Part shown: one piece after another, positions 47,756-55,790 of the stretch
Numbering within the stretch: position 1 is the stretch's first letter
How the letters are laid out: each line of letters opens with the position of its first letter
Source: Algoriphagus ornithinivorans
GTDB lineage: Bacteria > Bacteroidota > Bacteroidia > Cytophagales > Cyclobacteriaceae
Length of the DNA: 64,000 bases
Direction: 5' to 3'
Assembly: GCF_900115305.1 (NCBI RefSeq)
Contig: NZ_FOVW01000011.1
Location: forward strand, 86,126 to 150,125
The notes under the pieces: generated by a model
Seen by the model: the letters and a program-made list of their open reading frames with translations, nothing else
Told to the model about the DNA's origin: nothing
Databases searched by the model: none
Translations under genes and position numbers: made by a program

Positions 47756-47897
47756 TGTGAATTGTGTTTTTGATTGAACCATGGCAATTTCTACAGTTGA
47801 GGGTTAAAACAGGACGAAATAAACTCGGATTTCAGCCGACATTTACCCGACATTTATTATTTCTGGTCTAAAATAGCTGATTTGGGAATTTTTCAAT

Positions 47898-48764
47898 TCA
47901 AAGCAAAGGCAAAATTCTACTCAAAGCTGGATTTCGATTTTCTGGCTTCCAAATCACTGATAGCTCCGTGAATTGTGGAATATTCGGAATTTCCATAAAT
48001 CTAACTTTCAACTCATAGCCTGCTTTCAGGGAAGTGGGAACGATCGCTATCCCTAGTCCATTTTCAACCAGTTTAAATATGGTCAAAGCATGGACGGACT
48101 TATGTTTGATTTTGGGAAAAAAGCCAGCATCTCTACAAATCCCCATAATTTGATCATAGTAATAACGACTATAATCACTTGAAAAAAGGATAAAAGGCTC
48201 ATCAGAAAACTGAGCTAATGTGGAAAAATTTGAATCATGAACAGTGTGATTCTCCGGCACCACAAGTGAAAAAGAATCCCTAAGGATAACTTTTTTTTTC
48301 AAGCCATCAGGCACAGATTCAATTCTGACAAAACCCAGATCCAATCGGTCACGCTCTATCATTTCCACTTGAACCCCATTGCTCAACTCTTCCAAACTCG
48401 TGGTGATTCCAGGCTCTTTTTTATTTAGCTTTTGCAATAATTCCGGTAAAACCTGATTGGATGCAGAACCTAAGAAACCTATCCTCAACTCCCCTATTTT
48501 CCCAGATGAAATAGCTTTCATTTGAGTCTGGGTAGTTTGTAAATGGTTGAGAATAAAATCCACTTCACTTTTAAAATATTCACCGGCGGCTGTCAAAGCC
48601 ACATGCTTCTGATCTCGCTCAAATAATTGAACCTCCAATAGCTCTTCCAATTGCTTGATCTGTCTACTCAAACCGGGTTGAGATATAAATAGTCTGGAGG
48701 CTGCTTTTCTATAATTGAGTTCCTCCGCAACTGCCTGAAAATAGTGCAAATGTCTTAATTCCAT
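47898..48764 (-). CDS. LysR-family regulator, divergent from hutH
   Basis: Regulator of 288 residues. The winged HTH (residues 1-60; MELRHLHYFQAVAEELNYRKAASRL start, SQPGLSRQIKQLEELLEVQLF) is followed by a periplasmic-binding-protein-like effector domain. I chose ATG at 48764, since the family almost always begins ME.RHL.YF; the open frame extends 14 residues upstream. It is divergent from hutH with only 92 bp between starts, where two dyads lie, so it is the likely regulator of histidine degradation and of itself. Confidence 0.92.
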   Translation of the reverse strand: MELRHLHYFQAVAEELNYRKAASRLFISQPGLSRQIKQLEELLEVQLFERDQKHVALTAAGEYFKSEVDFILNHLQTTQTQMKAISSGKIGELRIGFLGSASNQVLPELLQKLNKKEPGITTSLEELSNGVQVEMIERDRLDLGFVRIESVPDGLKKKVILRDSFSLVVPENHTVHDSNFSTLAQFSDEPFILFSSDYSRYYYDQIMGICRDAGFFPKIKHKSVHALTIFKLVENGLGIAIVPTSLKAGYELKVRFMEIPNIPQFTELSVIWKPENRNPALSRILPLL

Positions 48765-48817
48765 TGATGCCTCTAAGTTATCACTTGTTGATAATAATAG
48801 TATCAAAAAGCATCAAT
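48763..48817. promoter_or_regulatory. Nested dyads in the LysR-hutH intergenic region
   Basis: The inner perfect dyad TTATCACTTGTTGATAA (48778-48794) contains the T-N11-A pattern of LysR operators. An outer eight-base dyad, ATTGATGC (48763-48770) and GCATCAAT (48810-48817), encloses it. The left outer arm overlaps the LysR start codon; the right arm ends 10 bp before the hutH -7 box. Confidence 0.65.
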
Positions 48818-48826
48818 AAAACCAAG

Positions 48827-48834
48827 TACCTTTG
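48827..48834 (+). promoter_or_regulatory. hutH promoter -7 box
   Basis: TACCTTTG, identical to the mtaB -7 box and a full TAnnTTTG match, ends 22 bp before the hutH ATG. No TTG -33 element is visible at normal spacing, which suits an activator-dependent promoter. Confidence 0.6.
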
Positions 48835-48856
48835 GTAAAGAATTAAACCCAGCACT

Positions 48857-50422
48857 ATGAGAAGCTTCAATTACGGAAAAGATCATTTAACAGCCTCCAT
48901 AGCATTAGGACTTGCTAGAAAAGAGATCAAAGGTCAATTTTTGCCTGAGGTTAAGCATAAAATAGAAGAATCAGCTTCAGCAGTATCAAAAATCGTTCAA
49001 GGCGAGAAAGTTGTATATGGAATCAACACAGGATTCGGCCCACTATGTACCAGTAAAATTTCTTCTCAAGACACGACAACCTTACAGGAAAATCTATTAA
49101 AAAGCCATGCAGTTGGCCTTGGAAAGCCCGTAGATTTGGAAATTTCCAAGCTAATGACGGTTTTGAAAATTCATGCATTAGCGCAGGGATTCTCGGGAAT
49201 TAGATGGGAAACCATAGAAAGGGTTAACTGGATGCTGGAACAGGAAATTATTCCCTTGGTTCCTATTCAGGGTTCAGTAGGAGCTTCAGGAGACTTAGCA
49301 CCACTGTCACATTTATTCCTTCCACTTTTAGGATTAGGAAAAGTATCATATAGAGGAGAAATAATTACTTCAGAGGAGGCACTCAAGCTATTTGGAAAAA
49401 GCTCTTTAACATTAGGACCCAAAGAAGGTTTGGCTTTAATCAATGGAACACAGTTTATGGCTGCCCATGGAGTAAAAATTATTGAAAGGCTCCATAACTT
49501 ATTGACTCATGCTAGTATCACAGGTGCAATGATGGTAGAAGGCCTGATGGGGTCAATCAAACCTTTTTCACCAGAACTCCACAGTTTAAGACCTTTTGCA
49601 GGAAATCAACATGTGGCAGCCACCATTTTAAACCTGCTTCGAGACTCGGAAATAGTCAGTTCACATACGGATTGTGCGAGAGTACAAGATCCCTATTCCT
49701 TGCGATGCATGCCCCAAGTGCATGGAGCGAGTTGGAATGCATGGCTTCATGTCAAAGAAACTTTGGAAATAGAAATTAATTCAGTCACAGACAATCCCAT
49801 TGTTTTTGATGAGAACCATACGATTTCAGGAGGAAATTTTCATGGCCAACCCATTGCATTGGCTTTGGATTATGCCTGTTTAGCAGCTTCTGAACTAGGA
49901 AACATAGCTGACAGAAGAATTTACCTATCCATTGAAGGAGATACCCCGGGGGTTCCGAAGCTATTGTTGAAAGAAACAGGTCTGAATTCTGGATTGATGA
50001 TACCTCAATACACCACAGCAGCTTTGGCCTCTGAAAATAAGGGATTGTGTTTTCCTGCATCAGCAGATTCTATTCCCACCTCTTTGGGACAGGAAGATCA
50101 TGTAAGCATGGGAAGTATAGGGGGAAGAAAAGCCCTTAGAGTCATTGATAACGTTGAAAAAATTATCGGAATTGAGCTTTTTTATGCTGCTCAGGCGATG
50201 GATTATCATGCACCCCTGCAATCTGGCAAAATAATGACTGCCATATATAATCATGTCAGGAGCAAAATAGAACCAGTTGTTCAAGACCGAATTCTTTACG
50301 AAGATATGGAAGAGGCAATTCAACTGATTCAAAGCGGGGAATTGCTTAAATTGGCTTATTCGACCGCAAGCCAGGAAGGCTTGGAGTTAGACACCCAGTG
50401 GAGTTATCTATTCACTTTCTAG
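48857..50422 (+). CDS. hutH: Histidine ammonia-lyase
   Basis: Enzyme of 521 residues that removes ammonia from histidine to give urocanate. The MIO cofactor triad A143-S144-G145 is intact in GSVGASGDLAPLSH. Other signatures are VYGINTGFGPLC near residue 53 and QDPYSLRCMPQVHGA. It is the first gene of the hut cluster, with hutI starting 12 bp after its stop. Confidence 0.97.
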   Translation: MRSFNYGKDHLTASIALGLARKEIKGQFLPEVKHKIEESASAVSKIVQGEKVVYGINTGFGPLCTSKISSQDTTTLQENLLKSHAVGLGKPVDLEISKLMTVLKIHALAQGFSGIRWETIERVNWMLEQEIIPLVPIQGSVGASGDLAPLSHLFLPLLGLGKVSYRGEIITSEEALKLFGKSSLTLGPKEGLALINGTQFMAAHGVKIIERLHNLLTHASITGAMMVEGLMGSIKPFSPELHSLRPFAGNQHVAATILNLLRDSEIVSSHTDCARVQDPYSLRCMPQVHGASWNAWLHVKETLEIEINSVTDNPIVFDENHTISGGNFHGQPIALALDYACLAASELGNIADRRIYLSIEGDTPGVPKLLLKETGLNSGLMIPQYTTAALASENKGLCFPASADSIPTSLGQEDHVSMGSIGGRKALRVIDNVEKIIGIELFYAAQAMDYHAPLQSGKIMTAIYNHVRSKIEPVVQDRILYEDMEEAIQLIQSGELLKLAYSTASQEGLELDTQWSYLFTF

Positions 50423-50434
50423 AAACCCAGCACT

Positions 50435-51700
50435 ATGAAAGACAAGAAATTAATAGGCCCTATTACCCAGCTCCTGAGTATGGATCAACTCCCCGTGAAA
50501 GGAGCTATTAAAGATTCCCAACTACCTATACTCAAGCATGCCGGGATTTTATTAGACGGAGATAAAATCGTGGAAATTGGTGATTTTGAGATTCTTCGAA
50601 AAAAAATTGACCTCCAGGAGGTTAGAAGAATTGACCTGTCAGAAAATTATGTAGCTCTTCCCGGAATGATAGATTGTCATACTCACATTTGCTTTGCAGG
50701 GTCAAGAGCTAAAGATTTTGCTTTGAGAAATTCTGGTAAAAGTTATCTGGAAATAGCAGAATCTGGTGGGGGTATTTGGGACACAGTTACCCAAACCAGA
50801 AAAATGTCTGGTAGTGAACTTGCAAAAATCACTGCCTCCAGAGCTGATCAATTACTCGAAAATGGAATCACTACGATTGAGGTAAAAAGTGGCTATGGTC
50901 TTTCGGTTTTGGAAGAAATCAAAATGCTGACTTCCATCCATCAAGCAAACAGAAAAACCAAAGCCGACTTGATTGCTACTTGTCTTGCTGCTCATCTTCT
51001 ACCAAAGGATTTTGAAGGAGATGAAACTGCTTATTTGGATTGGATGGTTCAAAAATTACTACCTATCCTTTACAAGGAAGGCTTAAGTAAGCGAGTGGAT
51101 ATTTTTATCGAAAAGTCTGCTTTTTCAAAGGAACAAGCTCTTGTTTATTTAAAAAAAGCCAAGGAAATAGGATTTCAAATTACAGTTCATGCCGATCAAT
51201 TTACTTCCGGAGGCTCAGAAGTAGCGGTAAAAATGCAAGCTCTTTCGGCTGATCATCTAGAAGCCTCCTCGGAAGAAGATTTGAAAAGACTGGCCAAATC
51301 GGATACAATTGGCGTAGCACTTCCTGGAGCATCTATTGGATTGGGCTGTCCTTTCACACCTGCCAGAAAATTACTAGACATGGGAGGTTCATTAGCAATT
51401 GCCTCTGATTGGAATCCAGGTTCAGCACCTATGGGTGATTTGCTCACTCAAGCCTCGATTTTAGCCACTTTTGAAAAGTTAAGCACCACCGAAGTATTCG
51501 CTGGAATCACTTTCAGAGCTGCCGCAGCCCTAGGATTGACTAATAGAGGAACCATTGCGGCTGGTCAGTATGCAGACTTCATTCTTTTCCCGACCTCTGA
51601 CTACCAAGAAATTCTATATCATCAAGGAAATATGAAACCAGCACAAGTATGGAAGTCTGGTTTAAAGGTCTTTGATAGGAAGAAGAAGATGAAAAGTTAG
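50435..51700 (+). CDS. hutI: Imidazolonepropionase
   Basis: Amidohydrolase of 421 residues that opens the imidazolone ring to give formiminoglutamate. Metal ligands H82 and H84 lie in MIDCHTHICFAGSRA; a further His is in TVHADQFTSGGSEVA, and Asp in IASDWNPGSAPMGD. It follows hutH by 12 bp. A repeat-containing spacer separates it from hutU. Confidence 0.96.
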   Translation: MKDKKLIGPITQLLSMDQLPVKGAIKDSQLPILKHAGILLDGDKIVEIGDFEILRKKIDLQEVRRIDLSENYVALPGMIDCHTHICFAGSRAKDFALRNSGKSYLEIAESGGGIWDTVTQTRKMSGSELAKITASRADQLLENGITTIEVKSGYGLSVLEEIKMLTSIHQANRKTKADLIATCLAAHLLPKDFEGDETAYLDWMVQKLLPILYKEGLSKRVDIFIEKSAFSKEQALVYLKKAKEIGFQITVHADQFTSGGSEVAVKMQALSADHLEASSEEDLKRLAKSDTIGVALPGASIGLGCPFTPARKLLDMGGSLAIASDWNPGSAPMGDLLTQASILATFEKLSTTEVFAGITFRAAAALGLTNRGTIAAGQYADFILFPTSDYQEILYHQGNMKPAQVWKSGLKVFDRKKKMKS

Positions 51701-51702
51701 TG

Positions 51703-51783
51703 GTTATTAGTTAATAGTTATTAGGTATTGAGTAAGGTGTAATTGAGTAATTAAAAATTAGTTATTAGTTAATAGTTATTAGG
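51703..51783. repeat. Pair of 23-bp direct repeats in hutI-hutU spacer
   Basis: Two identical 23-base copies at 51703-51725 and 51761-51783, 58 bp apart, built of TTATTAG/TTAATAG units. A related partial unit lies between them. The following bases to 51872 contain AT-rich near-repeats of CGTAATTCGTA type. The spacer has no gene. Confidence 0.8.
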
Positions 51784-51872
51784 AAGCGTCCAATGCTGAT
51801 GAGTAATTGAAAATTGTTAATTGTACCTCCTCTGCCCTTCGTAATTCGTATTTCCAAAATCGTAAATCGAAC

Positions 51873-53873
51873 ATGTCTTTCAAAGATCAAATCATACTAG
51901 GAATACCAGCATCTCTTCCTCCAAAAAAACTAAGGAGCCCGGAAATTTCGCATGCTCCTAAACGGAAAGAAATTCTTTCTCCTGAAGAAAAGAAACTGGC
52001 TCTCATCAATGCATTACGCTACTTTCCAAAGGCTTGGCACCGAGACTTGGTTGCTGAATTTACTGAGGAATTAACAAAGTATGGTCGGATTTACATGTAT
52101 CGCTTTATGCCAGAATATAGGATGTATGCTAGGCCTATTTCTGAATACCCAGGCAAATCCGAAAAGGCCAAAGCAATCATGCTGATGATTCAAAACAATT
52201 TGGACCCTGCTGTTGCACAGCACCCTGAAGAATTGATTACATACGGAGGAAATGGTGCGGTTTTCCAAAATTGGGCACAGTACCTATTGACCATGAAATA
52301 TTTGGCTGAAATGACTGAGGAACAAACACTCCATATGTATTCCGGTCACCCTATGGGACTTTTTCCATCCTCATCCCTATCACCAAGAGTAATTGTCACT
52401 AACGGTATGATGATACCCAATTATTCTAAACCAGATGATTGGGAAAAATACAATGCCTTGGGAGTCACTCAATATGGACAGATGACAGCAGGATCTTACA
52501 TGTACATTGGGCCACAGGGCATTGTTCATGGTACCACCATCACGGTCATGAATGCATTTCGCAAGAAACTGGGTAGCGGTATCAGCACCAAAGGAAAAAT
52601 ATTTTTGACTGCTGGTTTGGGAGGAATGAGTGGAGCGCAACCTAAAGCAGGAAATATTGCCGGCTGTATCACTATTTGCGCTGAAGTAAACCCTTCTGCT
52701 GCCAAAAAAAGGCATGAACAAGGCTGGGTGGACGAGTTGATTACTGACATGGATCAATTGATCCAACGCGTGCAAAAGGCCAAAAAACAGGAAGAGGTGG
52801 TTTCTATTGCCTTCTTGGGAAATATCGTGGATGTATGGGAAAGATTTGATGAAGAAAACATTTTTGTGGAATTGGGTTCTGATCAGACTTCCTTACATAA
52901 CCCTTGGGCAGGTGGCTATTACCCAGTTGGGCTCAGCTTCGAGGAGTCCAACCTACTGATGGCTGAAAACCCTGAAGCTTTTAAAGAAAAAGTTCAAGAA
53001 TCACTGCGCAGACAGGCCTCAGCGATCAACCGACATACTGCTAAAGGGACTTACTTTTTTGATTATGGGAATGCTTTTTTATTGGAAGCCTCTAGAGCTG
53101 GAGCAGCTGTCATGGCAGAAAATGAAATTGACTTTCGCTACCCAAGTTATGTTCAGGATATTTTAGGCCCTATGTGTTTTGATTATGGTTTTGGACCTTT
53201 TCGCTGGGTTTGCACCTCCGGAAAATCAGAGGACTTGAGAAAAACAGATCAAATCGCTGCTCAAGTTCTGAAAGAAATTATGAAAGGGTCTCCTGCTTCT
53301 ATTCAACAACAAATGCAGGATAACATTACTTGGATTGAAGAGGCTGAAAAGAACAGGCTGGTAGTGGGATCTCAGGCTAGAATTTTATATGCCGATGCGG
53401 AAGGAAGAGCCAAAATTGCAGCCGCACTCAATGATGCAATTGCAAATGGTGAAATTTCTGCTCCCATTGTGCTGGGAAGAGACCATCATGATGTGAGCGG
53501 TACAGATTCTCCTTACAGGGAAACAAGCAATATCTACGACGGAAGCAAGTTTACTGCAGATATGGCAATTCATAATGTGATAGGAGACAGTTTTAGGGGT
53601 GCTACTTGGGTGTCTATCCATAATGGTGGTGGTGTAGGATGGGGAGAAGTGATGAATGGAGGTTTTGGGATGGTTTTGGATGGAAGCAAGCAGGCTGAAA
53701 TCAATTTGAAATCCATGCTATTCTACGATGTCAACAATGGAATTGCGAGAAGAGCCTGGGCTAGGAATAGTGGTTCTTTGGAAGCTATCCAACGAGAAAT
53801 GCACAGAACCCCGGACTTAAAAGTGACTTTACCAAATTTGGTAGATGAGGAAATACTGAAAGGCTTGGGCTAA
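51873..53873 (+). CDS. hutU: Urocanate hydratase
   Basis: NAD-dependent enzyme of 666 residues converting urocanate to imidazolonepropionate. Signatures: TYGGNGAVFQNWAQY near residue 125, the NAD-binding TAGLGGMSGAQPKAG and the active-site DQTSLHNPWAGGYYP. At 666 residues it is the long form with an insertion, compared with about 555 in Proteobacteria. The open frame runs back to 51807, but ATG at 51873 begins the normal N-terminus and the extra part is repeat-derived. Confidence 0.96.
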   Translation: MSFKDQIILGIPASLPPKKLRSPEISHAPKRKEILSPEEKKLALINALRYFPKAWHRDLVAEFTEELTKYGRIYMYRFMPEYRMYARPISEYPGKSEKAKAIMLMIQNNLDPAVAQHPEELITYGGNGAVFQNWAQYLLTMKYLAEMTEEQTLHMYSGHPMGLFPSSSLSPRVIVTNGMMIPNYSKPDDWEKYNALGVTQYGQMTAGSYMYIGPQGIVHGTTITVMNAFRKKLGSGISTKGKIFLTAGLGGMSGAQPKAGNIAGCITICAEVNPSAAKKRHEQGWVDELITDMDQLIQRVQKAKKQEEVVSIAFLGNIVDVWERFDEENIFVELGSDQTSLHNPWAGGYYPVGLSFEESNLLMAENPEAFKEKVQESLRRQASAINRHTAKGTYFFDYGNAFLLEASRAGAAVMAENEIDFRYPSYVQDILGPMCFDYGFGPFRWVCTSGKSEDLRKTDQIAAQVLKEIMKGSPASIQQQMQDNITWIEEAEKNRLVVGSQARILYADAEGRAKIAAALNDAIANGEISAPIVLGRDHHDVSGTDSPYRETSNIYDGSKFTADMAIHNVIGDSFRGATWVSIHNGGGVGWGEVMNGGFGMVLDGSKQAEINLKSMLFYDVNNGIARRAWARNSGSLEAIQREMHRTPDLKVTLPNLVDEEILKGLG

Positions 53874-53906
53874 ATAGGCATGAGTTATCTTGAGACCTGA
53901 TATCAA

Positions 53907-54530
53907 TCAGTCTTCTTCAAATACCTCTTCTAATTCCAATTCGAATCCTGGTAAAACAGAAGAAGTAACCTTTTGTCCTGAGGTATAAAGTCGGGAAGGT
54001 TGATAGCTTCCATTGACCAATACATTGATTTGAAGGGTGTTTTCCGAAGGATGAATGATCCAATATTCTCTGACCCCAAACTCCTGATAAAGCTCGTATT
54101 TGTTTTGAAGTTCTACCTTGCTATTGCTTGGAGAAAGAATCTCCACGATTAAGTCAGGAGCTCCAAAACAACCCTTGTCATCTAACTTGGAAGGATCACA
54201 AATCACAGAGATATCCGGTTGGATCACCGAGTCAATTTTATTGTAATCGGGATCTTTTGACAATCTGACATCGAAAGGTGCCGCGTAAACTTTGCACTGA
54301 TGTCCTTTTAAAAATTCGTGCAATGCGACCGAAACCTTCATCGAAACAGCTTGATGCCTTCTGTTTGGAGCTGCGGCTTTGGCAAAGATTTTACCCTTGA
54401 TCAACTCCACTATTTCTTCAAAATCCCATTTCAGATAATCGGCATAGGTATAGCCTGAGAAAGAGGCATCCGGCTCTTTGAATGAAGCCAAGTCAATGTT
54501 TTCTTTTTGAGGAATTCTATATTCTTTCAT
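53907..54530 (-). CDS. Uma2 family PD-(D/E)XK nuclease-like protein
   Basis: Protein of 207 residues of the DUF820/Uma2 family. The nuclease core is visible as PDISVICDPSKLDDKGCFGA, then PDLIVEILSPSN, giving the D..E.x pattern, followed by KYELYQEFGVREYWIIHP. Such genes occur in many scattered copies in Bacteroidota and cyanobacteria; the function is unproven. It lies inside the hut cluster on the opposite strand, between hutU and hutG, so it is probably a late insertion. Confidence 0.9.
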   Translation of the reverse strand: MKEYRIPQKENIDLASFKEPDASFSGYTYADYLKWDFEEIVELIKGKIFAKAAAPNRRHQAVSMKVSVALHEFLKGHQCKVYAAPFDVRLSKDPDYNKIDSVIQPDISVICDPSKLDDKGCFGAPDLIVEILSPSNSKVELQNKYELYQEFGVREYWIIHPSENTLQINVLVNGSYQPSRLYTSGQKVTSSVLPGFELELEEVFEED

Positions 54531-54592
54531 CTTTCAGGACTCGCTTTAGCTTAAAAATTATACCTAATTTAGTAAAAACCTGCTAAAATTCT

Positions 54593-55549
54593 ATGAGCCT
54601 GCACTTAAACCCGAACCCGGAAAATTGGACTGGAAGAAAATCTGAATCGCCTGAATATTGGCATCAAATCGTCCAATGCATTCCCAACCTTCACTATTCT
54701 GAGGAGGAAGGAAGAAAAGTTGGAATTCTTGGCTATCCCGGAGAGGAAGGTGTCAAAAGAAATCATGGCCGACCAGGTACGAAAGAGGCCCCGGATCATA
54801 TAAGGAAATACTTGGGAGGGATTGCCTATCACTTACCTGATTCATGTAAAATTTATGATTATGGTGATATCCAAACTCAAGGTACTGATTTAGAGAGCAC
54901 TCAAACCAAAATCTCAGAAACCGTTCAGGCATTATTGAGAAATAAACATCTTCCCGTCCTTTTGGGAGGAGGTCATGATTTAGCATTTGCCCATGGCACG
55001 GGTATATTAAATCATTTACATCTCAAAGGAGAAAAATTGGGTATAATCAACTTAGACGCCCATTTTGACCTTAGACCGTTGGCTAACGGAAAAGGCCATT
55101 CAGGTTCTCCATTTTATCAATTGGCTCAGGAGTTCCCCATGAACTTCAACTATTTAGCCATAGGTATTCAACGTGCCTCTAACCCTAATTCCTTGTTTGA
55201 AAATGCTAAAAAACTAAACGCCAAATATTTATTGATGGAGCAGTTTAGACTTCGCAACTGGGAATATATCCAAGAGCAGATTTTATGGTTTTTGGACTCA
55301 GTCAACAAGGTTTATTTGAGCGTGGATATGGACGGTTTCTCCTCCGCATTTGCACCTGGTGTTTCTGCTCCTTCACCCATGGGTTTTAGTCCCCAGATAG
55401 CATTCCGGGTATTCGAATTAATCGCTAAAAGCAAGAAATTAATTGCTATGGATGTGGTTGAACTCAACCCCAGATTTGATCAGGACCAAGCCACTGCGAG
55501 ATTAGCAGCTCGATGCGTAGAATACGTTTTGAGGAAGAATTTTGAATAA
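54593..55549 (+). CDS. hutG: Formimidoylglutamase
   Basis: Arginase-family enzyme of 318 residues that hydrolyses formiminoglutamate to glutamate and formamide. The manganese ligands are in GGGHDLAFAHG (His), INLDAHFDLR (Asp, His, Asp) and SVDMDGFSSAFAPG (Asp, Asp). It completes the histidine pathway of this cluster. It has its own upstream region with a weak -7 box (TAATTTAG, 54565-54572), so may be transcribed apart from hutHIU. Confidence 0.93.
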   Translation: MSLHLNPNPENWTGRKSESPEYWHQIVQCIPNLHYSEEEGRKVGILGYPGEEGVKRNHGRPGTKEAPDHIRKYLGGIAYHLPDSCKIYDYGDIQTQGTDLESTQTKISETVQALLRNKHLPVLLGGGHDLAFAHGTGILNHLHLKGEKLGIINLDAHFDLRPLANGKGHSGSPFYQLAQEFPMNFNYLAIGIQRASNPNSLFENAKKLNAKYLLMEQFRLRNWEYIQEQILWFLDSVNKVYLSVDMDGFSSAFAPGVSAPSPMGFSPQIAFRVFELIAKSKKLIAMDVVELNPRFDQDQATARLAARCVEYVLRKNFE

Positions 55550-55596
55550 GGTGATTGAAAGATCTTTTTATAAATGAAACGGGCTCAAATATTTAA

Positions 55597-55790
55597 AGGG
55601 GCCCTTTTCAGCTTTCTCACTTTAGACTTCAAACTTTTTAGCTTTTTCACTTCAGATTTCAGACTTTCTTTTTTCCCGCAGATTAACACGGATCAATGCG
55701 CAGATTTACTCGGATTTTTTCAGACTTCAGATTTCATATTTCAGACTTTTCATCTTTCTCACTTCAGACTTTAGACGTTTCTAGAGCTTC
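55597..55790. repeat. Intergenic repeat island with dispersed short modules
   Basis: Region of degenerate TTCAGACTT / TTTCAGATTT / TTCTCACTT units (at least ten) around a CAGATTAACACGGAT module (55679-55693). The modules TTTTCAGCTTTCTCACTT (55605-55622) and CAGATTAACACGGAT recur exactly at 62769-62786 and 62737-62751. The right end reads into the last codons of the next gene. Confidence 0.8.

Noticed and set aside
51807..51872. N-terminal extension of hutU from a TTG start
   Set aside because: Encoded by repeat-type DNA and not part of the conserved urocanate hydratase N-terminus.
55580..55608. Possible hairpin with GGGC/GCCC arms after hutG
   Set aside because: Only four clean base pairs and a long loop; merges with the repeat island.
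55574..55774. 66-codon open frame
   Set aside because: Made of Phe/Leu/Ser-rich translation of the repeat island; not a gene.
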